Below, in pieces: positions 1 through 8,783 of a stretch of 64,000 nt of DNA. Position numbers and translations under genes: made by a program. Source of the DNA: Streptomyces griseosporeus (GTDB lineage: Bacteria; Actinomycetota; Actinomycetes; Streptomycetales; Streptomycetaceae); the NCBI RefSeq assembly GCF_014656055.1, contig NZ_BNBR01000001.1, forward strand, positions 186,001-250,000, read 5' to 3'. The stretch's first letter is position 1. Each line of letters opens with the position of its first letter. The notes beneath the pieces are model-generated. The model was not told the origin of the DNA. It ran no database searches and was given only the letters and a program-made list of their open reading frames with translations.

Positions 1-1
1 A

Positions 2-661
2 CTCGTCGCCGGCACCCTGGCGGTCCCTCAGGCGCTGCGCTTCGCCTGGGTCTGCGCGGCGGCCGGTGCGGCGCTGTGGGCGGGCGCCGCCATGCTGGCA
101 CCGCACCGACCGCTGTGGGCGCTGATCGCCGCGGGCGCGTTGTTCGTCGTGTCGTTGCAGTACTCGTACGGCCTGAAGATCAGTTACCACGGTTTCCAGG
201 AGGCGTTCCTCGTCGCGCTGGGCGCGGTGCTCGTGATCGTGCCCTACGGTCTGGTGACCGGCGGCTGGTCCGGCTTCCTGATGGTGCAGGCGGTGCTGTT
301 CGGGTTCGGGCCGCTGATGTTCGGCGTGTACTCCAACACCAACGACGTGGCAGGGGACCGGGCCGTGGGCCGTCCCACGGTGGCGGCGCTGGTCTCCGAG
401 CGGGGCAACGCCGTCTTCATCGGGGCGCTGTCGGCCGCGGAGTTCCTCATCGGCGCGGTCGCCTCGGTCACCGGGGTGGCTCCGTGGTGGTTCGCGGTGC
501 TGATGCTTCCGGCGACCGCGCTGCGGGCCCGCCAGTACACGACCGGGTTCGTACGCGGCGACATCATGACGGCCCGCCGGACGGGCTTCGCGGTGCACCG
601 GCTGAGCGTGGTGCTGATGACCGCGGCCAATGTGCTGGTCGGTACGGGGGTCGGCGGATGA
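2..661 (+). CDS. UbiA-family membrane prenyltransferase, 5' end outside window
   Basis: The reading frame is already open at position 2 and runs to a TGA at 659-661, so the N-terminal part lies upstream of the window. The visible part is strongly hydrophobic with about six membrane segments. It carries the second Asp-rich UbiA motif, NTNDVAGDRAVGRPT, at about nt 334-378. UbiA enzymes transfer an isoprenoid diphosphate chain to an aromatic or other acceptor inside the membrane. The stop overlaps the ATG of the next gene (ATGA at 658-661), so the two are translationally coupled. The downstream acyl-AMP ligases, methyltransferase and FAD enzyme suggest a biosynthetic rather than a respiratory-quinone role; this is inference. 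The first Asp-rich motif is not visible. Confidence 0.8.
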   Translation, partial: LVAGTLAVPQALRFAWVCAAAGAALWAGAAMLAPHRPLWALIAAGALFVVSLQYSYGLKISYHGFQEAFLVALGAVLVIVPYGLVTGGWSGFLMVQAVLFGFGPLMFGVYSNTNDVAGDRAVGRPTVAALVSERGNAVFIGALSAAEFLIGAVASVTGVAPWWFAVLMLPATALRARQYTTGFVRGDIMTARRTGFAVHRLSVVLMTAANVLVGTGVGG

Positions 662-2031
662 GCCCGGATCTCGACGTGGCGGTCGTCGGCGCGGGCATCG
701 CCGGTCTGACCGCCGCCCACGAACTGCGGCGCGCCGGGCTGTCCGTGCGGGTGTACGAGGACGGGCCGCAGGTGGGCGGCCGGATGCGCACCGTGCGTCA
801 TGAGGGCTGGACGGTGGACACGGGAGCGGAGCAGGTCGCGTCGCGCGGCTACCGTGCCACCTGGGAGCTGCTGCGTCGCATCGGCGCCGGTCCTGCGGAC
901 GTGCCCCGGGTCGGCGGCGCGGTGGCCGTCTGGCGCGGCGGCCGCGCCCACCTGGGCGTCGGTGAGCCGACGGCCGTCCTGACAGGAGCGGGTCTGTCCG
1001 CCCGTGCCCGGCTCGACCTGGCCGCCTTCACGGCGTGGACGGCGCGCCGCCGCGCCGGGTTCGACGGCGACCGGCCCGAAGCCGGTCCGCTGGGCGCCGC
1101 CACCGTGCGGGAGGCGGCCGCACGCTTCCACCCCGATCTGCACGACTACCTCCTCCAGCCGGTCGCGGGCTGCTTCTTCGGCTGGGACACCGCCCGTTCG
1201 GCCGCCGCGCCCCTGGTGAGCCTGCTGGTGGAGGCCGGTTCCCCGTCCGGGTGGCGCACCTACCGGGGCGGCATGGACTTCCTGGCCCGCCGGCTGGCCG
1301 CGGGCCTCGACGTGGAGACCGGCCGGGCCGTGCGCGAGGTCACCGACGCGGGTACGTACGCCGTCGTGCGGTTCGACGACGGGGAGATCCGGGCGCGGGC
1401 CGTCGTCCTCGCCGTACCGGCTCCCGTGGCGGCGGAGTTGCGTCCCGACGCGCCCGGCGACGAGCGGCCGTTCCTCACGGCCTGCTCCTTCACTCCGATG
1501 CTGAAGGTCAGTTGTCTGCTGGAGCGGCCGCTGGCCCCGGCCGCGCGGCGGCCGGTGCACATCCTGCTCACCCCTGCCGTCGAGGAGGACGTGCTCTCGG
1601 GGGTCGTCGTCGACCACGCCAAGGACACGGGCAGGGCGCCCGCCGGTCGCGGGCTGATCACCCTGGTGGCGGGTCCGCGCCGGGTCCGCGAACTGCTGGA
1701 CGCCTGCGCGGACGAGGCCGCCGACGTCCTCGCCCACGCCGCCGAACGCTATGTGCCGGGGCTCACCGCCGCCCGCCGCCACCACCTCGTCCACGCCTTC
1801 CGTCACGGCCTGCCGGAAGCCACCCCGCACGCCCTGCGGGAGCGGTCCGGCTTTCTGGCCCGCCCAGTGCGGGCGGTGGAGTACGCGGGCGACTGGGTGA
1901 TGCTGCGGCCCGCTTCCGAAGGGGCCGTCCGGGCGGGCGCGCTCGCCGCGTCGCGTGTGCTGAGCAGGCTGCGGCACCACCGGCCGTCCACCGGCCCCGA
2001 ACCAGCGGAGGAGATCCGTGCGACCGCATGA
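658..2031 (+). CDS. FAD-dependent amine-oxidase/protoporphyrinogen-oxidase-like enzyme
   Basis: 457 aa. A dinucleotide-binding beta-alpha-beta with GAGIAG at residues 11-16 and the following acidic VYEDG end, then GGRMRTV, are typical of the flavin-containing amine oxidase / HemY / phytoene desaturase superfamily. The C-terminal segment around residues 415-445 (YAGDWVM...GAVRAGALAA) is the matching second FAD-contact region. The start is set by the 4-nt ATGA overlap with the prenyltransferase gene. Substrate is unknown. In this operon it probably oxidises or desaturates a prenylated or acyl intermediate. It is cytosolic or peripheral, with no transmembrane span. A true heme-pathway role is unlikely because no other heme gene is nearby. 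Confidence 0.82.
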   Translation: MSPDLDVAVVGAGIAGLTAAHELRRAGLSVRVYEDGPQVGGRMRTVRHEGWTVDTGAEQVASRGYRATWELLRRIGAGPADVPRVGGAVAVWRGGRAHLGVGEPTAVLTGAGLSARARLDLAAFTAWTARRRAGFDGDRPEAGPLGAATVREAAARFHPDLHDYLLQPVAGCFFGWDTARSAAAPLVSLLVEAGSPSGWRTYRGGMDFLARRLAAGLDVETGRAVREVTDAGTYAVVRFDDGEIRARAVVLAVPAPVAAELRPDAPGDERPFLTACSFTPMLKVSCLLERPLAPAARRPVHILLTPAVEEDVLSGVVVDHAKDTGRAPAGRGLITLVAGPRRVRELLDACADEAADVLAHAAERYVPGLTAARRHHLVHAFRHGLPEATPHALRERSGFLARPVRAVEYAGDWVMLRPASEGAVRAGALAASRVLSRLRHHRPSTGPEPAEEIRATA

Positions 2032-3595
2032 CATGGGCACTCTGTTCGACGAGGCGGCGGCGGCCGGGGCCCGGACTGTGGTCCGTCTGGACCGGCCGTT
2101 CGACATCGCCCCGCGGGCCGGCACCCGCTGGACCGTCCCGGAGCTCGCCGCCCTGGTCCGCGCCACCGCCGCCCGGCTCGCCCACGCCGGGGTCCGGCCC
2201 GGCGACCGCGTGGCCGTCGTGAAGGACAACCACTGGGACTACGACCTGCTCGCCTGCGCCGTGGTTCGCCTCGGCGCCGTCCCCGCCCAGCTCTCCGCCC
2301 GCCTGGACCCGGCGGACCTCGTCACCCTCCTGCACCGCCTGCGCCCGGCCGCACTGGTCACCACCTCCGCGGTACTGGCCCGCTGCCGCGACGCCGCCGG
2401 CATCGCGCCCCTGCTCATCACCGTCGACACCGCCGTGCCCGGCGCGGCCCACCTCGCCGCGTTGGACGCCACCGGCCCCGCCACGCCGGTGCGGCGCCCC
2501 GTCGACGAGCCCCTGGTCATCCACCACACCTCCGGCACCACCGGCGTGCCGAAGCTGGTCGTCCACTCCACGCGGACGCTCGTGCACAAGCTGGCCCGCT
2601 TCGAGGCGGTGCGCTATCCGGGGATCGGCCTGCGCCGGGACGACGTGCTGTGCAACGCCAGCGCGTACGGGCACGGCCGCACCTTCTGCTGGACGGCCGT
2701 GGTGATGGCCATGGCACCCGCCGGGATCGTCGTCCTCACCGGCGACGACCCGGACACCGCCGACCCGCTGCTCCGGGCCTGCCCGCCGACCGTCGTCGAG
2801 GCGCTGCCCGCCACGTTCGTTCGGCTGCGGCCGCTGACCACGCGGCTGGACAACCCGTTCCGGCGCGTCCGGCAGTACATCAGCACCTACGACGCCGTGC
2901 ATCCGCCCGCGTTGCGCGCCTACCTGACGGCGAGCCACCACGCCCGCCCGGTGTGGATGCAGGGCTGGGGCCAGACCGAGACCGGGCCGCTGACGTTCCG
3001 CTTCCACACGCGGCGCTCCGCGCTCGCCCCGGACGCGGCGTCCACGGCACGCCGGCTGGGCCGCCCGGTGCCGGGCCGTACCCGGCTGCGCGTGGTGGAC
3101 CCGGACACGCTGCGACCCGTGCCGCGCGGCCGGCCGGGGCTGCTTCTGGTGCGGACCGCGGCCCTCGCCCTCGGCTACGTCGGCGAACAGGAACGCTGGG
3201 ACGCCAAACGCGTCGGCGACTGGTGGTCCACGGGCGACGTGGGGGTGCACCACCGCGACGGCAGCGTCAGCATCCTGGACCGTGAAGCCGACACGTTGCC
3301 CGGCCTGAGCTGCCTGCGCACCGAGGACCTGCTGGAACACCGGATTCCGCAGGCTCTGGAGTGCGTGATCATCGGCGCCCCGGACGGCGACCCGCTGCCG
3401 GTCGTCGTCACCGCCGACGGCCGGCTGGCCCCTGACGCGTGGCAGCGCGCCGTCGAGGATCTGCCGGCGCTGCCCCGGCCCACGGTTCTCGCGTGGGACG
3501 AGGTGCCCCGCACCGGCACCGGCAAGGTCCGCCGGGCCGCTCTGGCCGAGCGGTTGACGGGCGCGGCGGTCACCGGGACGGGGCGGTGGACCTGA
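2018..3595 (+). CDS. Class I acyl-AMP ligase / acyl-CoA synthetase
   Basis: 525 aa. It has the A3 P-loop TSGTTGVPK at about residues 170-178, the A5-like GWGQTETGP, A7 STGDVG, and a C-terminal GTGKVRR placing the catalytic lysine near residue 502. The A8 hinge (normally GRxDDxIKxxG) is replaced by a DREADTLPG-type segment, so domain alternation may be altered. GTG at 2018 is preceded by GGAGGAG at about 2007 and overlaps the previous gene by 14 nt. Such enzymes activate a carboxylic acid as acyl-AMP and pass it to CoA or a carrier. No carrier-protein gene is visible, so CoA, or the CoA-transferase encoded downstream, is the likelier partner. Confidence 0.85.
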   Translation: MRPHDMGTLFDEAAAAGARTVVRLDRPFDIAPRAGTRWTVPELAALVRATAARLAHAGVRPGDRVAVVKDNHWDYDLLACAVVRLGAVPAQLSARLDPADLVTLLHRLRPAALVTTSAVLARCRDAAGIAPLLITVDTAVPGAAHLAALDATGPATPVRRPVDEPLVIHHTSGTTGVPKLVVHSTRTLVHKLARFEAVRYPGIGLRRDDVLCNASAYGHGRTFCWTAVVMAMAPAGIVVLTGDDPDTADPLLRACPPTVVEALPATFVRLRPLTTRLDNPFRRVRQYISTYDAVHPPALRAYLTASHHARPVWMQGWGQTETGPLTFRFHTRRSALAPDAASTARRLGRPVPGRTRLRVVDPDTLRPVPRGRPGLLLVRTAALALGYVGEQERWDAKRVGDWWSTGDVGVHHRDGSVSILDREADTLPGLSCLRTEDLLEHRIPQALECVIIGAPDGDPLPVVVTADGRLAPDAWQRAVEDLPALPRPTVLAWDEVPRTGTGKVRRAALAERLTGAAVTGTGRWT

Positions 3596-3664
3596 CGGGT
3601 CGCCGACCGGACACCGACGAGAGGTCCCTCTCCCCCACCACCATCCGCGACCAGGCCGGGGGGC

Positions 3665-3818
3665 GTCACCGATCAGGCCGCGGGTCGTCACCGATCAGTC
3701 TGCGGGTGCACACGCCCGCAAGTTCACCCCGAGCTGACACACCCGCAGGTCCGCCCCCAGACGACACGCCCGCAAGTCGGCCGCGAGACAACACATCCGC
3801 AGGTCTGCCCCGGAGAAC
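3665..3818 (+). repeat. Two adjoining tandem repeats (22-bp x2 and 27-bp x4)
   Basis: Within the 265-nt gap between the ligase and methyltransferase genes, GTCACCGATCAG recurs at 3665 and 3687 (22-bp period). A 27-bp unit beginning CAC[G/A][C/T]CCGCA[A/G]GT then recurs at 3711, 3738, 3765 and 3792. Copies are imperfect inside but their phase is exact. The unit length is divisible by three and the array stays open in more than one frame, but no convincing gene covers it. It ends about 25 nt before the Shine-Dalgarno of the methyltransferase gene. Confidence 0.85.
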
Positions 3819-3860
3819 GTCCAGCCGCGCGCTGGTCTCCCGAGAAGAAGGAGTCATTCC

Positions 3861-4682
3861 GTGCCCCACCCGCCCCCCGCCCGGCAAGGTGCCCGTCCCG
3901 TCTTCGGCAACGGCACCGCGCACAGCCGTGACCAACACCGCTGTGTGGCCGCCGCCTACGACCCGGTGACCCTGCCCCGGCTGGCCGCCGCCGGTGTCGG
4001 GCCGGGCTGGCGCTGCCTGGAGGTCGGGGCGGGGGGCGGCAGCGTCGCGCGCTGGCTGGCGGGGCGTGTCGCGCCGGGCGGCTCGGTGCTCGCCACCGAC
4101 CGGGACCCGCGCGACCTGAGGCCGGGCCCCCACCTGGAGGTAGCCGCGCTCGACGTGGCTCGCGACCCGCTCCCGGAGGCGGCCTACGACCTGGTGGTGG
4201 CCCGTCTGGTCCTGCAGCATGTGCCCTCGCGGGACATCGTCCTGCGCAAGCTGGTGCGCGCCCTGCGCCCCGGCGGGCTGCTGCAGGTCGACGAGATCGA
4301 CGCCTCCTACGAACCGCCGCTGCTCACCCCCGACCCGCGGTCGGAGTCCCTGTACGTGCGGTTCCTGCAGGCGAAGACGGCGGCGCTGCGCGCGGCGGGC
4401 GGCGATCCCTGCTGGGCCCGCCGGGTGCCCGTCGCGCTGCGGGAGGCGGGCCTGACCGGCATCGACGTCCACGTCCACATCGGCGTACGCCATGCGCGCG
4501 ATCCCGGGCTGCACCTGCAGCTCAACCACACCCGCAACCTCCGGGACCGGCTCCGGGAGCAGGGCATGACCGACGACGAACTCGACCGGGTGGCGCGGCT
4601 GATGCAGGACCCGTCCTTCCTGGCCGCTTCCAGCGTCTTCTACTCGGTGCAGGGCCGCCGGCCCGCCCAGGGCCGGCCGTGA
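3861..4682 (+). CDS. Class I SAM-dependent methyltransferase
   Basis: 273 aa. Motif I LEVGAGGGS at about residues 53-61, followed by the acidic ATDRD end of strand beta-2 and a typical post-motif (ARLVLQHVPS, LRPGGLLQVDEID), mark a Rossmann-fold methyltransferase of the UbiE/Methyltransf_25 type. GTG 3861 is preceded by AGAAGGAG at about 3845. Its stop overlaps the next start (GTGA at 4679-4682). The gene follows a repeat-filled gap of 265 nt, so it may have its own promoter although it lies in the same direction as the flanking operon. The acceptor is unknown; O- or C-methylation of a prenylated aromatic is a plausible inference. Confidence 0.85.
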   Translation: MPHPPPARQGARPVFGNGTAHSRDQHRCVAAAYDPVTLPRLAAAGVGPGWRCLEVGAGGGSVARWLAGRVAPGGSVLATDRDPRDLRPGPHLEVAALDVARDPLPEAAYDLVVARLVLQHVPSRDIVLRKLVRALRPGGLLQVDEIDASYEPPLLTPDPRSESLYVRFLQAKTAALRAAGGDPCWARRVPVALREAGLTGIDVHVHIGVRHARDPGLHLQLNHTRNLRDRLREQGMTDDELDRVARLMQDPSFLAASSVFYSVQGRRPAQGRP

Positions 4683-6463
4683 CGCCGCGGGTGCGGGCCG
4701 AGTCCCGCCCGGACGTCGCCGCCGCCACCGCCGCCCGGCTGCTGCGGCACACCGCGCAGGCCCTGCCGGGCGGCACCGGCCCGGACCCGTGGCGGCTGCG
4801 CATCGAGTGGGCCGGCCCGGTCGGCGCGGACCTCCCGGACGAGCGTGCCGTGCAGGCGGCCTGCGGCCTGATGCACGTGCACGGGCGGGCCACCGGCACA
4901 CCCACGCCGCTGGCCGTCGATTACGCCTCGGTCGTGACGGGCGTCCTGGCGGCCCTCGGCGCGACCGCGGTGCACATCGGCCGGGCCCGGGGTCTGGAGC
5001 TGAGCGAGGTGCGTACGTCGGTGGCCCAGGGGGCGCTGCTGACGATGGGCCAGTACCTCGCCGCGGCGACGGCCCGGGGCGGTTCGGGCCCGCCCGACCC
5101 GCAAGCCCCGTCCGCATCCGCGCCGGAGGCGGACGACGGTCTGGCGACGCTGGTCACGTCCGACGGTGTGCGGGCGGAGATCGAGACGCTGGACCCGGAC
5201 GCCTGGCGGGAGTTCTGGGCCGGACTCGGTGTGCCGGCCGCGGTCGCGGGGCGCGGCTGGGGGCCGTTCCAGCAGCGGTTCGCCACCGCGGTGTGCCCGC
5301 TGCCCGAGGCGCTGCGGCAGGCGGCGAACCGGTGCCCGCTCGCGCGGTTGCGTACGGCGGCGGACCGGGCGGGGGTCAGTCTCCTCGTCGTCGGCTCCGA
5401 TCCGGCTCCGGCCGCCTGCCCGGACCCCTGGGAGCTGGCGCCGGAGAGCGGGCCGGGCGCGGACGGCCGTGCCCGGATTCCGTCGCCGCGGGCGGCGACG
5501 CTCCCGGTGCGCGCGGCCGAACTGCCCCTGGCGGGGCTGCGGGTGGTCGAGTGCACCCGCCGGGTGCAGGGTCCGCTCACCGGGCATGTGCTGCGGACGC
5601 TGGGGGCGGAGGTCGTACGGATCGAGCCGCCCGGCGGAGACCCGATGCGCGGGCTGCCGCCGCTGGCGGGAGAGTGCTCCGCCCGGTTCCTGGCCCTGAA
5701 CACGGGCAAGCCGGTCATCGAGGCGGACCTCGCCACCGCGCACGGCCGCCACACCGTGCGCACGCTGGCCGCCGAGGCCGACGTGTTCCTGCACAACTGG
5801 GCTCCGGGGAAGGCCGAGCGGCTCGGTCTGACCGCGGCCGACCTGCTGCGCGGGAGCCCCGCCCTGGTGTACGCCTGGGCCTCCGGTTTCGGCGGCGCCT
5901 TCGGTGAGCGGCCACCGGTCGGCACCGATTACCTCGCCCAGGTCCACAGCGGGCTCGCGGCGGCGGTCCGCCCGGACGACGAGCCGCCCGCGCCCTCCCT
6001 GATGACCCTCACCGATCTGCTGGGCGGACTGGTGTGCGCGCAGGGCGTGCTGAGCGCGCTGGCGCTCCGGGAGGCGACCGGCCGGGGCAGCCGGGTCCAC
6101 TCCAGTCTGCTGTCCGCCGGTGCACTGGTTCCCCGCCCCGCCGACCGGGTCCGCTGGACGCCTCTGGACCGCCCCCTGCGCACGGCCAACGGCTACCTGC
6201 TGCTCGACCCCCGCGCCCGCCGCAGCCCCGAGACGCTGCGCCCGCTGCTGGGCGGTGCCGACCCGGTCCAGGGCGCGGCCCGTTTCGTGTGGCACACGAG
6301 CGAGGAGTGGCGGGCACGGCTCGCCGAGGCCGGCCTGGCGGCGACGCCCGTGCTCACCGATCTGACGGAGCTGACCCGCGACACCGCGTTCCGCCGCGCC
6401 GTGGCGCCGCCGGACCGCGTCACCCCCTACGCCCGCCCGTACGCCCCGTGGGAGTTCTCATGA
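4679..6463 (+). CDS. Family III (CaiB/BaiF) CoA-transferase with an extra N-terminal half-domain
   Basis: 594 aa, against about 400 for a normal family member. Residues from about 283 (LAGLRVVE...LRTLGAEVVRIEPPGGD) to the end form a canonical CaiB domain, with the catalytic aspartate in GTDYLAQ near residue 417. The first 270 residues contain a second copy of the later part of the same fold (QAACGLMHVHGR...PLAVDYASVVTGVLAALG), apparently without a catalytic aspartate. Such enzymes move CoA between carboxylic acids through an aspartyl-CoA intermediate. GTGA overlap upstream and ATGA overlap downstream place it firmly inside the operon. It may shuttle the CoA ester made by one of the flanking ligases. 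Confidence 0.86.
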   Translation: MTPRVRAESRPDVAAATAARLLRHTAQALPGGTGPDPWRLRIEWAGPVGADLPDERAVQAACGLMHVHGRATGTPTPLAVDYASVVTGVLAALGATAVHIGRARGLELSEVRTSVAQGALLTMGQYLAAATARGGSGPPDPQAPSASAPEADDGLATLVTSDGVRAEIETLDPDAWREFWAGLGVPAAVAGRGWGPFQQRFATAVCPLPEALRQAANRCPLARLRTAADRAGVSLLVVGSDPAPAACPDPWELAPESGPGADGRARIPSPRAATLPVRAAELPLAGLRVVECTRRVQGPLTGHVLRTLGAEVVRIEPPGGDPMRGLPPLAGECSARFLALNTGKPVIEADLATAHGRHTVRTLAAEADVFLHNWAPGKAERLGLTAADLLRGSPALVYAWASGFGGAFGERPPVGTDYLAQVHSGLAAAVRPDDEPPAPSLMTLTDLLGGLVCAQGVLSALALREATGRGSRVHSSLLSAGALVPRPADRVRWTPLDRPLRTANGYLLLDPRARRSPETLRPLLGGADPVQGAARFVWHTSEEWRARLAEAGLAATPVLTDLTELTRDTAFRRAVAPPDRVTPYARPYAPWEFS

Positions 6464-8256
6464 CGACCACCCCCGCCGCCCGCCACCGCACCCCGCCGAC
6501 GACCGCCCCCGCCGCCCGCCACGGCACCCCGCCCCGGTCGGCGACGGCCGCGCCGGCGGTGTGGACGTCCCGTGCCGGAGTTCCCTTCCCCGACCATGTG
6601 CCGCGGAGGCTGCGCCGGGCATGGGTGGCGGCCGGGCTGTGCCCGGAGGCCGACCTGTACGGCCTGTTCACCGCCCGGGTCCGCGAACACCCCGGCCGGC
6701 AGGCGCTGGTGGACGGCGCCGGGGTGCTGTCCTACGCGGCTCTCGACACCCAGGTCCGCCGGACGGCCGACCTGCTGCACCGGGCGGGTCTGGGCGCCGG
6801 GGACGTGGTCGCGATCCGGCTGGCCGACGGACGCGACGCCGTCGCCACGGAACTCGCCGTGTACGCGCTCGGCGCCGTGGCACTGCCCGTCCCACCGGGC
6901 ATGGGCGACCGCGCCCTGCGTGCCTTGCTCACCCGCTCCAGGGCCGCCGGCGTCGTCCTCGGCGCGACGCCACAGGAGGGGGTGGGGATCGTCGAGGATC
7001 TCCCCCACATGCGCGCGGTGTTCGTGCCGGATCGGAGCCCGGCGGACGGGAACGACCGTACGCACGTGCGGATCCGGCACGCCACGGACCGGCGGGACGG
7101 ATGCGCCACGGCCGCAACGGAGCGGCATGCCGCGAACCGTGCGGGTCTACGGCACCGTCCGGTCGATCACCGGCCGGTCGATCCGTACGGCCCTGCACGC
7201 ATCCTGGTCTCCTCCGGTACGGAGGCCGAGCCGAAGATGGTCGCCTACAGCCATCACGCCCTGGCCGGCGGCCGGGCCCGTTACGTGCGCGCGCTGCACC
7301 CGGCGCCCTCGGTGCCGCCCCGCCACCTGGTGCTCGTCCCGCTGGCCTCCTCCTTCGGCTCCCTCGGCACACCGGTGACGCTCGCGGCGCTCGGCGGCAC
7401 GCTCATCGTGCAGTCGGCGTTCGACGCACGGGGCGCGCTCCGGCTGATCGCCGAGCACCGGCCCACCCACCTCTTCGCGGTGCCCACGATGCTCCGCCGG
7501 ATCGCCGAACTCCCGCCCCGGCCAGGGGAGGACACGTCCTCGCTGCTCGCCGTCGTGTCCAGCGGAGCGGCCCTGCCCGAAGCCACCGCGGAGGCCTGCC
7601 GCAGACGGTTCGCCCGGCCGGTGGTGACGGTGTACGGCTCCTCCGACGGAGTGAACTGCCACACCGCGGGCGAGTCCCGTCCGCCGGGGGACAGCGTCGG
7701 CACGCCCGATCCGACGGTCGCCCGCATCCGGATCACCGGTGAGGACGGCGCTCCCCTGCCGGCCGGACGCACGGGTCACATCGAGGCGAGGGGCCCGATG
7801 ACACCCATGTGCTACGTCGGCGCGCCGGAGTTGGACGCCCGTTACCGCACCGCGGACGGCTGGGTGCGCACCGGGGACCTGGGACGGCTCGACGAGTACG
7901 GGCGCCTGCACGTCGTCGGACGCCTCAAACGCGTCGCCGTCCGCGGCGGCCTCAACATCAGCCTGGCCGCGGTGGAACGCGCACTGGAGGGTCATCCTTC
8001 TGTGGTCGAGGCGGTCTGCGTGCCCGTACCCGACGCGGACCTGGGTGAACGCGTCTGCGCCTGCGTCCGCCCGGCCCCCGGCGCTCCCGTCCCCGCCCTG
8101 TCCGACCTCACCGCCCACCTCCTGCACCAGGGCCTGGGCCGACGTCACCTGCCCGAACGCCTCCTGCTGGTCGAGGAGATGCCCCTGGGGCCGACCGGCA
8201 AGGTCTGCCACCGCACCCTGGCCGAGCGGGCTCGGAACTGTCGGTCGGCGTCGTGA
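6460..8256 (+). CDS. Second acyl-AMP ligase (AMP-binding enzyme)
   Basis: 598 aa. The start is fixed by the ATGA overlap at 6460-6463 with GTGGGAG just upstream. The first about 30 residues are a low-complexity tail with an imperfect repeat (RHRTPP / RHGTPP). The A3 motif is SSGTEAEPK near residue 250, slightly degenerate. A5 is VTVYGSSDG. A7/A8 are RTGDLGRLDEYGRLHVVGR, and the A10 lysine is in PLGPTGK near residue 580. It is more canonical at its C-terminus than the first ligase. The two ligases are diverged, so they probably activate different acids. It is the last gene of the operon; the next gene is convergent after 77 nt. Confidence 0.86.
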   Translation: MTTTPAARHRTPPTTAPAARHGTPPRSATAAPAVWTSRAGVPFPDHVPRRLRRAWVAAGLCPEADLYGLFTARVREHPGRQALVDGAGVLSYAALDTQVRRTADLLHRAGLGAGDVVAIRLADGRDAVATELAVYALGAVALPVPPGMGDRALRALLTRSRAAGVVLGATPQEGVGIVEDLPHMRAVFVPDRSPADGNDRTHVRIRHATDRRDGCATAATERHAANRAGLRHRPVDHRPVDPYGPARILVSSGTEAEPKMVAYSHHALAGGRARYVRALHPAPSVPPRHLVLVPLASSFGSLGTPVTLAALGGTLIVQSAFDARGALRLIAEHRPTHLFAVPTMLRRIAELPPRPGEDTSSLLAVVSSGAALPEATAEACRRRFARPVVTVYGSSDGVNCHTAGESRPPGDSVGTPDPTVARIRITGEDGAPLPAGRTGHIEARGPMTPMCYVGAPELDARYRTADGWVRTGDLGRLDEYGRLHVVGRLKRVAVRGGLNISLAAVERALEGHPSVVEAVCVPVPDADLGERVCACVRPAPGAPVPALSDLTAHLLHQGLGRRHLPERLLLVEEMPLGPTGKVCHRTLAERARNCRSAS

Positions 8257-8333
8257 CGGTGACGACCGCACGTTGGCCGGAAGCGCGGGCGGTAGCCCTG
8301 GGGCCGCCGTTCCGCGTCGTCGCTCCGGCGAGA

Positions 8334-8783
8334 TCAGACGACGTCGAATTCGTTGCCCTCGGGGTCCTGCAGGGCGGCGGCGTAGAACTGCATGTCCGGC
8401 TCGTCCTTGATCCGCAGCACCGTGGCACCGGCTTTCACGAGGCGTTCCACGGTGGCGTTGACGCGCAGGGTGCGGACGTCCAGGGGGACATCACGGCCCC
8501 CACCGACGTTGAGGTCGAAGTGCCAGCGGTTCTTGGTGACTTTCGGCTCCGGAACCTGCTGGAACCACACTCTCGGTCCACGCCCCGAGGGGTCGATGAT
8601 CGACTCCGGGACGTCCCCCGCACCGGGCGGCAGCTCTTCCTCGGGCACCCCCATCGCCTCCCAATAGGCACGCCACGTGGCATGCCCGCCCGGCGGGGGC
8701 TCGGGGACGTAGCCCAGCGCCTCGGTCCAGAACGCCACCATGCGCTGCGGATCGGAGCAGTCGATCGTCAACTGCACTGTCAT
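8334..8783 (-). CDS. VOC (glyoxalase/bleomycin-resistance fold) protein
   Basis: About 149 aa. It has the SDPQRMVAFWTEALGY opening, a WFQQVPEPK strand, HFDLNV and a C-terminal LQDPEGNEFDVV, the standard layout of an uncharacterised VOC family often annotated as glyoxalase-like. Start choice is uncertain. ATG 8783 has GGAG directly abutting it, whereas the in-frame GTG at 8777 sits 6 nt after that GGAG and is the better-spaced start. Longer in-frame starts at 8816 and 8879 run through a GTGACG-rich stretch and look less likely. It is monocistronic and convergent with the biosynthetic operon. No substrate can be inferred. Confidence 0.75.
   Translation of the reverse strand: MTVQLTIDCSDPQRMVAFWTEALGYVPEPPPGGHATWRAYWEAMGVPEEELPPGAGDVPESIIDPSGRGPRVWFQQVPEPKVTKNRWHFDLNVGGGRDVPLDVRTLRVNATVERLVKAGATVLRIKDEPDMQFYAAALQDPEGNEFDVV

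Noticed and set aside
244..2229. A 661-codon minus-strand frame opposite the first operon
   Set aside because: It is the complement of the prenyltransferase and FAD-enzyme genes, which have motifs and coupled starts.
3711..3818. CRISPR-like array
   Set aside because: Units of 27 bp adjoin without spacers and vary internally, and no cas gene is present. These are plain tandem repeats.
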